Below are positions 15,887 through 23,937 of a stretch of DNA of 43,222 bases, piece after piece; position 1 is the first letter of the stretch, and each line of letters begins with the position of its first letter. The position numbers and the translations under genes are program-made. This DNA is from a virus, in the IMG/VR virus record IMGVR_UViG_3300034092_000355, positions 1 to 43,222 of that record. One strand, 5' to 3'. Under the pieces are notes generated by a model, which had not been told where the DNA came from, did not search any database, and worked only from the letters and a program-made list of their open reading frames with translations.

Positions 15887-18800
15887 ATGGCCGACAAAAT
15901 CCAACTCCCCAATGGTGCTTTTTTTCCTGTTAAGGAGGGCGAGAGTAAGGAGCAGGCACTGGCCGTAGCCAAGCAAATGTACCCCGATGCGTTTCAAAAA
16001 ACGCAATCTGCGGAGCCAAAACAAGACACATCTGGATTCAAAGCGGCAGCATCTGCCGGTGCTACCCGATTAGGCGGGGAGTTTGAACTACTCAAAGGCA
16101 AGCTCGGCGTAAAGAGCGAAGCCGAAGCGCAGAAAGAATACGAAGCCGCGCAAGCAAAAGCAGCCGCACGCTTTACCCCCACAGAGAAGGGCTTTACGGA
16201 AGCCCCGTTTTTGAAGTTTAAGGAACTTCTTGGCGGCTCTGTTCCGTACGTGGTTGCGCCTGCGGCTGCGGGTCTTGCTGCTTTGGCTGCTCCTGTTGCC
16301 GCTCCGGTTGCTGCGGGTCTTGGTTTGTTGGGCGCAAGCGCGGTGTCCGCAGGTCAGTTCACGGGCTCCAACCTTGCCGCGCAGGTAGACACAGGCAAGA
16401 CGCTGGAAGAAGCCAGCCTTGGCAAAGCGGTCGGCGCAGCAATTCCGCAAGCGCTAATTGACACGGCGGCTATGGCCCTCTTACCCGGTGTGGGTAAATT
16501 GTTTAGTTCTGTTGGTTCCAAACTGACTGCCGAACAAGCCAAAGCAATTGCATCACAGACGCTGGCCCGCACCGCTGCGGACTACACCGCAAAAACAGGT
16601 CTGGCAATGGGGCGCGAGGGTATTACGGAAGTTGCCCAACAGGTGCTTGAGCGTTTGCAAGCAGGACTTGCGATTGCAGACCCCGAAGCACGCAAAGAGT
16701 ACATTGACAGCTTTATTGGTGGCGCGGTATTAGGTGGGACTCTTGCCCCCGTTGGCCGTGCATTTGAGCGCAGTGGTGCCAAGAGCCAAGCGGCTGCCGA
16801 AGATCGCAAAACAAGACTGGCCGCAAAAGCCGAGGAGCAACGTCTTGCCGCTGAAGCCGATGCCAAAGAAGAGGCGTTTAAAAAGTCCCCTGATTACGCG
16901 CTCAAAGTAGCAGATGACTACGCCGCTGCCGAGAAAGCTAAAGCGGATTTAATGGCTCAAAAGCGCAAGATTGTTAAGGGATCGCCCACTGAGACTGCGG
17001 ACAAAGCGTTTAACACGATTATTACCAAGCAGCTTCAAGCGCAAGCGCCGGAGCTTAAAGCCCTTGGTGACGAATATGTTCGCCTTGAACCTATTATCAA
17101 GCAGGCAATTGAACAAAAACGAATTGAGACGCTGACCCCTGAAGAGTATTCGCTGGAGCAGATGCAGGCTGATGTTGCCGGTGCTGCCCCCCGCCGCACT
17201 CGTGACGAGCGTTTGGCGGCTTTGAATCAGCCAATTCCTGAAGAAGAAACGGCCCCCTCCCCCGACGCTGCGTACGTTGATGACCGTCTTGCATTGGCAA
17301 GAGCACAGGTTACCTTTACGGGGGACATTGAAAAGGATGCTCCCGATTACGTTGACTACCTGATGACCGACCCGCGCATGGCCCAGACCATCGTAAACAA
17401 TCAAACAGCGTTGCCGGGATTTAACCGTAAAGAACAAAACCTTATTCGGGACATATTAAAGGTAAAACTGGACGCATTTCCGCAACCCCAAGCAGGCACC
17501 GCTGCGTCTCAAGCTCGTGTTGGCATTGTTGAAGAAGAAGAGCAAGCTGCCATTGAAGCCCAACGCGCTGCGGACGAAGCCGAAGCTACCCGCATGGAGA
17601 CGGAACGCGCTGATGCACAACGCACTGCTCGGCTTGCCCCCGAGGTAGAAGGTATCAAGCGGTTAGGCAAAGTGCCCGAAGGTGCTTTTAGTTCCGCCAA
17701 CGCAGACGCTATTTTCCGCGACATGTATCTAAAACAAGCGGACGAGGAGCGCGTAGATCAATTGCTGTCTACGTTGCCCATGAGCAGCATCACGACGCCC
17801 GGTAAAATTTACGCAGGCTTGGGGTTTGAGACGGCCAGCCGCCGTGACTTACTCACCCGCATTGCAGTGGCCAAAGCCCACACAGGCACGGAAGACGTAG
17901 CGCAGTTGCGCGAAGCGTTGGCCAAACTTGATGCCGAAGCCGGTAGCAAAGCCAACATGAGCGAGCGCCTGCCCGGTGAAGGCTTGCTGCCCGAAGCAGA
18001 AAAGAAAACGATTGCGGCTGAAAAACTTGCCGACCAGCAGAGTCGTACATTGCAAGAGTACATCCAGTTTTTGGAAGATAAAAAACGCGGCAAGCCGCGT
18101 GGCACGCTGCGTCTGGGCCGCAAAGAACGACTCGAAACCGCTGGCGACGAGTTTAAAGCTGCGTACGCCAAGCAGCATGTCGATGAGGTGAATGCGCGTT
18201 TGGATGCGTTTGGTTTGCCCCAACTTACAGAAACAGAAGCCAAGATTGCCACGGGGCGTGTTATGCGCAACCTCAACGAGCTTGGTGAGCGTTGGACGGT
18301 ATCTAGCACAGCAGCGCCGGGATTGGGGACGTTTGCTGCGCCCGTTAAGGCTATGGAAGTTTTGCAAGAGCAGATTCGCAGCGGAATGTTCAAGACAATC
18401 AACGACGCGGCAGAGCGTGCTAACTTGGTGCGGCGCGGGGAAAAAGCCGGAAAGACTCGCACTGCTGAAGGCGGCGCACGCATTGCCACTCCTGACGAAC
18501 TCAAGCTCCGCGCCGAGTCCACCGTTCCAAAAAATGACAAGCGCATTGCTACCGAGTTGGCGACGCAGTTGCGGGATACGCTCGACCAGCGCACATACGC
18601 TAGGCCAGAACAACCAGCCCCTAAAGGCAAAGAGGGTTCTAATCGCGCAGACATGGCACTTGCCTTTGGCGCTCAAGAGCGCGGGATGCGTGCGGATATT
18701 GCCAGTCGCGCAGAGTCCCTTGACGAAGACACCAAGGACTTTGTTCGCCTTGCAGCCGACACGTTGGACCAGATCAAGGATGAATCGCTTATCACGCGCC

Positions 18801-21800
18801 TTAAAGAAGGTTTGCAAGACGTGGCTGAAGGCCGCAAAGTCAGCGCACTGACGCAGCAAGAACTCAAAGACTTTGTAGCCACTCGTGCCAAGGATGTGCA
18901 GAGCACCACGCGCCCCGGCGCTACCCCTGAAGAGTTGCAACGCACCAGCGCCCAGCCGCAAATGTCGCTGGCTGGTTTTGATGAAGTTGGAGAGCGTACT
19001 CAGCGTGCTACACCTAAGAACTTTCAGAAGATGCTTGACTCTAAGGATGTGCAGGGCATGCGTGCAGCTATTGCAAAAATGCGCACCGACAACATAGTGG
19101 CAATACAAGAAGCCGCACGTAACACCCCCGCAGCGCTGCGTGCAGCACGTACCGCCAAAGCTCGTGTAGCGTATAACGCGGCACTTGCACAGGAACAGAA
19201 AAACTCTTCAGTTGTCAGTAAGCTAAAAGCCGTGTTCACAGAAGAGCGGGCGGGCGCAAGAGAAGTTGTTGACGCGCTGCAAAATCAACTTGTTGGTTTG
19301 CAAAAAAGAATTGACGAAGTTGCCGAAGTTCGTTCGATGTTAGGAAAAGAAACAAACGACATGGCGTTGATGATACAAGCGCCAAGTGTTTTGGGGCAGG
19401 AAAAAGCACTTCAAAAACGTTTGAAAGAAACGCAGACTGCTTTGGATTTTGCTAAAGATTTGGTTGTTGCCGTAGACAAACAAAACGCTGCCAGTGCGAC
19501 GTTGTATGACATGCTCACTAAAGAAGTCACAACTACTACAGAAGTCAGGCGTACTAGAGAAACAGGCGGTCGGTTCCAAGCGTTTGAAAAACAGCAGCGG
19601 CGGGGCGAGCAAGCGGTTGAGGATGCGCGTAAAGAGCTGGATGCTGCTGAAAGGGCCGAACGTGAAGCCGCCGTAGAAATTAAAAAAACTAAGTCGGTAC
19701 AGTCGGAGTTTCGTGATACTGCGCAGCGTGCTCGTGAAGGTTTGGACTTGCCCGGACTGCGCAGCACGGTTGACACAACCAAGATGCGGACGCAAATTAG
19801 CAACATCCGCAGCGCTATGGGATCGCTCGATGCTCAGCTCAATGCGGAAACAGACCCCGTTAAGAAAGCAGCTATCCAAGCAAAGATAGACGCTACGGCG
19901 GCTAAGCTAGAAACTGTTTACGCGGACGCCCCGCGTATCACGACGGCTATTGCTGAAAAAGACCAGCTCTTGTTTGAGCAGACGTTTGATGACGTTCATA
20001 TTGCTGCGTACGACAAGCAGATGGCCAAGGCACGTATCAAGGGCGGTGAATACGGCCCTGCGCTTTCCAACCGCAGGCAAGGCACGGTAGATCGTCCACA
20101 AACCGGGGGACGTATTGTACAAACGGGCGAGAAACGTGCAACTCCAGCCAGTGAGATGGCCGGTAGCGCTCTTGAACGCGTTGCGCAGGAGCGTGCCGCG
20201 CTGCGTGAACTGGAAGACCGCGTAGCTTTCTTGCGTGCAAACGGCAAAGACAAAGTTAAGGGTCGGCTGACCGACGCTTTTAAGGCGCTGCAAGAAAAAG
20301 TTACAAAGCAAAAAGTGGTTGTCAGGGAAACGGAAGAAGCACAGAAAGCAACCGTTGCAGCCGTGCGCGACATCAACAAAGAAGAACGTGCCGAAAAAGC
20401 GCGGGTTCGTAAGGCAGAGGTAAAAGCTGAAGATGACGGCGTGGTGTTCCGCACAACTACCCGGGGCGGGCCTACGTTGGCTACCGAAGAAGTGTCCGCA
20501 ATTGCGGATCGCATCACCGCTGACTGGAAAAACGCTCCTGAAATTGTTGTAGTGGCAACGGAGAACGAACTGCCACTGCGTATATTGGGGCTGCTTGTCA
20601 AACGCGAAGCCACCAAAAACACCCCCGGTTTGTTTGATATTCCAAGTGGCAAGGTGTACTTGATCGCCAGCAATTTGCGTAGTGCCCAAGATGTGGTGCT
20701 TACAGTTGCACACGAAGCAACGGGCCACTTTGGTTTGCGCGATTTACTTGGCGGCGACTACACGCGCACGATGGACAGCCTCTACGCAGGTAATCCGGAT
20801 GTACGCAAACAAGCCGACGCGAAGCTGGCAAAGGAACCCGCGCTAACTCAGCAAGTTGCTGTGGAAGAAGTGTTGGCCGACATGGCCGAGACGGGCGGCG
20901 TTACGCCCGCCGAGAAAAGCGCATTGCGCCGTATTTACGAGGTTCTGCGTAACTGGTTCCGCACCACCTTCAAGCTGCCAAACGTCACCGATGCGGAAGT
21001 CCAGCAGCTCGTTGCCAATGCCCGCAAGCAGGTTATTGAGGGCGGCAAGAAAGCAGAAGGCGTTGCGCCGGAAGGCGGGATACTGCGCCGAACTAAGCAG
21101 ACAGAACCGGCTAACGCGTTGGAATCGCTAGCGCGGGAAATCACAGCACAGCCCCTAACGCTCAAGGAAAAGCTGGGCAACAACCTTGCACTGCAAACCG
21201 AAATGCAAGCAGTGGACATGCGTGCAGGTCTGCGCGAAACGCTCCGCTTTGGAGACGACAGTCTGTTTACCCAAGCCATGTACCACGTACGCAAGGCTGA
21301 GCAGAAAATGGCGCAGATGTTCACCGTCATGAACAGCGGTCCGCTGGTGGCGTACAAAGATGCCAAAGGGTTTATAGGGTATCGAAGTTCCAATGAAAAC
21401 AGCGCTCGTGATGTGTTTGACGCGATTGCTGACATCCCTGTGGACGATCCGCAGCTAAAGACCAATATTGCACAGGCGTATCTAGTTGCTATCCGCGCAA
21501 ACAACAAAGGCTTGTCCAAGCTGGATATGGGGGAACTGGGCGTTACACAAGAAGCCCTTGACGCGGCGCTGGCCGCAGCCGATGCCGACCCTGCTTTGAA
21601 AACCGCACTGGAGAACGTGCGCCGCAAGTACAACGCGTACAACAAGGGGCTTATTGAGTTCCTTGCTTCGACTGGCCGTATCTCTAAGAAGGCAGCAGCC
21701 GACTTGCTGAAAGACGGCGATTACGTTCCGTACTACCGTGTGCGCGACAACGGCATGGCTGAGCTGAACTTTGGCAACAACGTCACGTTCAACGTGGGCG

Positions 21801-23743
21801 ACATCCGCCGCCAGCCATACCTTGCGGAGCTTAAAGGTGGCCAGACCAAGTTGCTGCCCCTGAACGAAGCCATTCAGCAAAACACATTGTTGCTGACGGA
21901 CATGGCGCTGACCAACAATGCTGCGAAGAGCGTTGCGTACGGCTTGCAAGCGCTGGGCAAAGGCATGGGTCCCGTCGATCCTATTACAGGTAAACCCGGC
22001 AATCTGATGCCGATCAAGACTGGCCCCGGTCCTGCTGACGCACGCACCATCCGTTTCTTCCAAGAGCCTGACCCAAGCAACCCGAAGGACACCGGCGAGC
22101 GCCATCTGATTGTCAACACCAAAGGCACCGCAGCCGAAGGCATCCCCGCCGAGCTGGTCGTGCAGAGTTTGGAAGGCGCAAGCCTTGCGCTCCCCGGGTT
22201 TTTCAAGCTGGGCGGAGCTGCTGCCGATTTGCTGCGTGCTGGTGTGACCCGCACGCCCTTGTATATTGCCCGCAAGCTGATCCGTGAGCCTATGGCCGCA
22301 GCTTTTACAGGTGGCCTGAACAGCAACGTGTTTTCTGCGGTCTTCAAAGCAGGCGCTGAGTTTGTGCGCATGAGCCGTGGTACCAGTGACGCGCAAGCCA
22401 AGCTCATTGAGAAGGGTTTAATTCAGTCCAACATCTTTGCAGGCGACATGTCTGACATGAAGAAGATGGCTCTTCAGCTTGCCAGCGGCAAAGACCAGAG
22501 CGCATTTGACAAAGTGCTGGCCGCAGCCGACCGATACGCGATGCGTGCCGATGCTGCCACACTGGCGCTGGTGCTCAAAAACGCTGAAGAGAACGGGCTG
22601 TCAGAAGTTGAAGCTGACATGATGACGATGGAGTCCATGAACTTCTACAAGCGTGGGCTTTCGCCTACGCTGCAATACGCCAGCCGTTTGATCCCGTTCT
22701 TCAACGCGCAGATTCAGGGTCTGAGCGTTCTGATTAAGGCTGCTCGCGGCAATATGCCGTTTGAGGAACAGCAGCAAATCAAGCGCAAGTTCTTTAACAA
22801 TGCCATGCTGCTAATGGCTACGGGGCTTGTGTACGCAATGGCGATGGAAGATGACGAGACATTCCGCAACGCCCGCCCTCGGGACAAGTACTCCAACTTC
22901 TTCTTACCTATTCCGTTCGTGGATGAGCCCATTAAACTGCCCATCCCGTTTGAAGCCGGTTACTTCTTCTCGCTGGCGGTGGCTGCTGTCGATGGCATGC
23001 GTGCCGAGACTGATGGCAAGGCGCAGTTCCAAGCGCTGCGCGACTTGTTCTTGGGGTCTATCCCCGGCTACTCGTCTATGGGAATGCCTGCACTTGTTAA
23101 GCCTGCTTTTGAAGTATGGGCCGACAAGAACTTTTTGACCGGTGGTTCCGTGGAGCCTCGCCGTTTGCAGAGTGTCAACACTGAGGAGCGCTACCTTGCG
23201 ACCACCACAGAGCTGGCCAAGCAGATGAGCAAGGCGGTGCCAATCCTGTCACCCATTCAGATCGAGCACATTGTGCGCGGGTATCTGGGCGTGCTGCCCT
23301 TGGTGGCTGCGGCGGGAGCCAACAGTTTGTTTGAGGGTGAGAAAAAGGCGGAGAAACCCGAAAGCCGTGCGTCTGAATTACCGTTGATTGGCACCGCGTT
23401 CCAGAAAAAGTACGGTGGTGGCGATGCCGACGTGGTGTACCGCGAAGCGCAAGAAGCCATTGAGGCTCGCAACACATTTAACAAGATGCTCAGAGAAGGC
23501 CGCAGAGAAGACGCCGTTGCTTACCGCGATAAGAACAAGGCCGATCTAGCTATGGCTTCCGCTGCGGGGCAGTATCGGCAAGTGGTTGGTCGCATCAACG
23601 AGGACATCCGCCGTACGCAAGATCGCACTGACCTGACACCACAAGAAAAGCGCATCCGTTTGGATGCGCTGGATAAGGCAAAACAGGAACGCGCCGATGC
23701 GTTTATCCAAATGTCACGCAGAATAGCGGAGCGGGTAGGTTAA
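15887..23743 (+). CDS. Giant polyvalent internal virion protein with zincin-like and LPD38-like domains
   Basis: A 2618-aa protein, the largest gene in the window. It opens with a conserved segment (KIQLPNGAFFPVKEGES), then hydrophobic Gly/Ala segments at about 112-150 and 175-205 and a polyvalent-protein-like phrase (EVAQQVLERLQAGLAIADP, near 245-265; GGAVLGGTLAPVG after it). Long charged coiled-coil stretches follow (~300-1500). Residues ~1520-1720 look like a zincin metallopeptidase with HEATGH at 1609-1614 (HExxxH spacing) followed by FGLRDLLG. From about 2120 to 2480 it resembles large polyvalent protein-associated domain 38 (IARKLIREP, then ASRLIPFFNAQIQGL). Such proteins are packed in the capsid and injected. 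Activity of the peptidase is not shown; the third zinc ligand is unclear. Confidence 0.85.
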   Translation: MADKIQLPNGAFFPVKEGESKEQALAVAKQMYPDAFQKTQSAEPKQDTSGFKAAASAGATRLGGEFELLKGKLGVKSEAEAQKEYEAAQAKAAARFTPTEKGFTEAPFLKFKELLGGSVPYVVAPAAAGLAALAAPVAAPVAAGLGLLGASAVSAGQFTGSNLAAQVDTGKTLEEASLGKAVGAAIPQALIDTAAMALLPGVGKLFSSVGSKLTAEQAKAIASQTLARTAADYTAKTGLAMGREGITEVAQQVLERLQAGLAIADPEARKEYIDSFIGGAVLGGTLAPVGRAFERSGAKSQAAAEDRKTRLAAKAEEQRLAAEADAKEEAFKKSPDYALKVADDYAAAEKAKADLMAQKRKIVKGSPTETADKAFNTIITKQLQAQAPELKALGDEYVRLEPIIKQAIEQKRIETLTPEEYSLEQMQADVAGAAPRRTRDERLAALNQPIPEEETAPSPDAAYVDDRLALARAQVTFTGDIEKDAPDYVDYLMTDPRMAQTIVNNQTALPGFNRKEQNLIRDILKVKLDAFPQPQAGTAASQARVGIVEEEEQAAIEAQRAADEAEATRMETERADAQRTARLAPEVEGIKRLGKVPEGAFSSANADAIFRDMYLKQADEERVDQLLSTLPMSSITTPGKIYAGLGFETASRRDLLTRIAVAKAHTGTEDVAQLREALAKLDAEAGSKANMSERLPGEGLLPEAEKKTIAAEKLADQQSRTLQEYIQFLEDKKRGKPRGTLRLGRKERLETAGDEFKAAYAKQHVDEVNARLDAFGLPQLTETEAKIATGRVMRNLNELGERWTVSSTAAPGLGTFAAPVKAMEVLQEQIRSGMFKTINDAAERANLVRRGEKAGKTRTAEGGARIATPDELKLRAESTVPKNDKRIATELATQLRDTLDQRTYARPEQPAPKGKEGSNRADMALAFGAQERGMRADIASRAESLDEDTKDFVRLAADTLDQIKDESLITRLKEGLQDVAEGRKVSALTQQELKDFVATRAKDVQSTTRPGATPEELQRTSAQPQMSLAGFDEVGERTQRATPKNFQKMLDSKDVQGMRAAIAKMRTDNIVAIQEAARNTPAALRAARTAKARVAYNAALAQEQKNSSVVSKLKAVFTEERAGAREVVDALQNQLVGLQKRIDEVAEVRSMLGKETNDMALMIQAPSVLGQEKALQKRLKETQTALDFAKDLVVAVDKQNAASATLYDMLTKEVTTTTEVRRTRETGGRFQAFEKQQRRGEQAVEDARKELDAAERAEREAAVEIKKTKSVQSEFRDTAQRAREGLDLPGLRSTVDTTKMRTQISNIRSAMGSLDAQLNAETDPVKKAAIQAKIDATAAKLETVYADAPRITTAIAEKDQLLFEQTFDDVHIAAYDKQMAKARIKGGEYGPALSNRRQGTVDRPQTGGRIVQTGEKRATPASEMAGSALERVAQERAALRELEDRVAFLRANGKDKVKGRLTDAFKALQEKVTKQKVVVRETEEAQKATVAAVRDINKEERAEKARVRKAEVKAEDDGVVFRTTTRGGPTLATEEVSAIADRITADWKNAPEIVVVATENELPLRILGLLVKREATKNTPGLFDIPSGKVYLIASNLRSAQDVVLTVAHEATGHFGLRDLLGGDYTRTMDSLYAGNPDVRKQADAKLAKEPALTQQVAVEEVLADMAETGGVTPAEKSALRRIYEVLRNWFRTTFKLPNVTDAEVQQLVANARKQVIEGGKKAEGVAPEGGILRRTKQTEPANALESLAREITAQPLTLKEKLGNNLALQTEMQAVDMRAGLRETLRFGDDSLFTQAMYHVRKAEQKMAQMFTVMNSGPLVAYKDAKGFIGYRSSNENSARDVFDAIADIPVDDPQLKTNIAQAYLVAIRANNKGLSKLDMGELGVTQEALDAALAAADADPALKTALENVRRKYNAYNKGLIEFLASTGRISKKAAADLLKDGDYVPYYRVRDNGMAELNFGNNVTFNVGDIRRQPYLAELKGGQTKLLPLNEAIQQNTLLLTDMALTNNAAKSVAYGLQALGKGMGPVDPITGKPGNLMPIKTGPGPADARTIRFFQEPDPSNPKDTGERHLIVNTKGTAAEGIPAELVVQSLEGASLALPGFFKLGGAAADLLRAGVTRTPLYIARKLIREPMAAAFTGGLNSNVFSAVFKAGAEFVRMSRGTSDAQAKLIEKGLIQSNIFAGDMSDMKKMALQLASGKDQSAFDKVLAAADRYAMRADAATLALVLKNAEENGLSEVEADMMTMESMNFYKRGLSPTLQYASRLIPFFNAQIQGLSVLIKAARGNMPFEEQQQIKRKFFNNAMLLMATGLVYAMAMEDDETFRNARPRDKYSNFFLPIPFVDEPIKLPIPFEAGYFFSLAVAAVDGMRAETDGKAQFQALRDLFLGSIPGYSSMGMPALVKPAFEVWADKNFLTGGSVEPRRLQSVNTEERYLATTTELAKQMSKAVPILSPIQIEHIVRGYLGVLPLVAAAGANSLFEGEKKAEKPESRASELPLIGTAFQKKYGGGDADVVYREAQEAIEARNTFNKMLREGRREDAVAYRDKNKADLAMASAAGQYRQVVGRINEDIRRTQDRTDLTPQEKRIRLDALDKAKQERADAFIQMSRRIAERVG

Positions 23744-23937
23744 GAAACACGGTCGGGGAGGCGATAGAACCACACCCCGATGATGCCGTTACGGATGCCC
23801 GCAATAGCGCGGGCATCTCGGTATCTCAACGCTTGGTTCAGCCCCTTGATGCGCACGGCTTCCGTGTCGAGGCAGGGGACAAAGAACCCCTGTCCTCGCT
23901 CAGTCTTGTCCCACGGGAACCGAATTGAGTAGCTCAT
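23740..23937 (-). CDS. Small conserved phage protein at the convergence point
   Basis: A 65-aa protein starting SYSIRFPWDKTERGQGFFVP and containing LNQALRYRDARAIAGIRNG. I recognise the layout (SIRFPWDKxxxGQGFFVPCLDT, helix, IGVWFYR end) as a small protein found in many aquatic phages without known function; it resembles a tiny alpha-beta DNA-binding fold but this is speculative. ATG 23937 follows AAGGATA and lies inside the end of the primase-helicase gene (38-base overlap). Its stop overlaps the stop of the giant plus-strand gene by 4 bases. Confidence 0.75.
   Translation of the reverse strand: MSYSIRFPWDKTERGQGFFVPCLDTEAVRIKGLNQALRYRDARAIAGIRNGIIGVWFYRLPDRVS
23794..23817. other. Perfect 9-bp stem-loop near the tail-to-tail gene junction
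   Basis: GATGCCCGC (23794-23802) and GCGGGCATC (23809-23817) form a perfect 9-bp stem with a 6-base loop, about 50 bases past the stop of the giant plus-strand gene and within the 65-aa minus-strand gene. It could act as a bidirectional hairpin limiting collision of the two convergent transcripts. There is no T-run on either side, so it is not a standard intrinsic terminator, and it may simply be coding sequence for the ARAIAGIR segment. Confidence 0.35.

Noticed and set aside
17849-19108. A 419-codon open frame on the minus strand opposite the giant gene
   Set aside because: It lies wholly opposite well-supported coding sequence, has low-complexity Arg/Leu/Ser composition typical of an antisense frame, and no ribosome site or family signature.
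21482-22396. A 304-codon minus-strand frame opposite the C-terminal part of the giant gene
   Set aside because: Shadow of the LPD38-like coding region; the opposite strand has clear conserved motifs, this one none.
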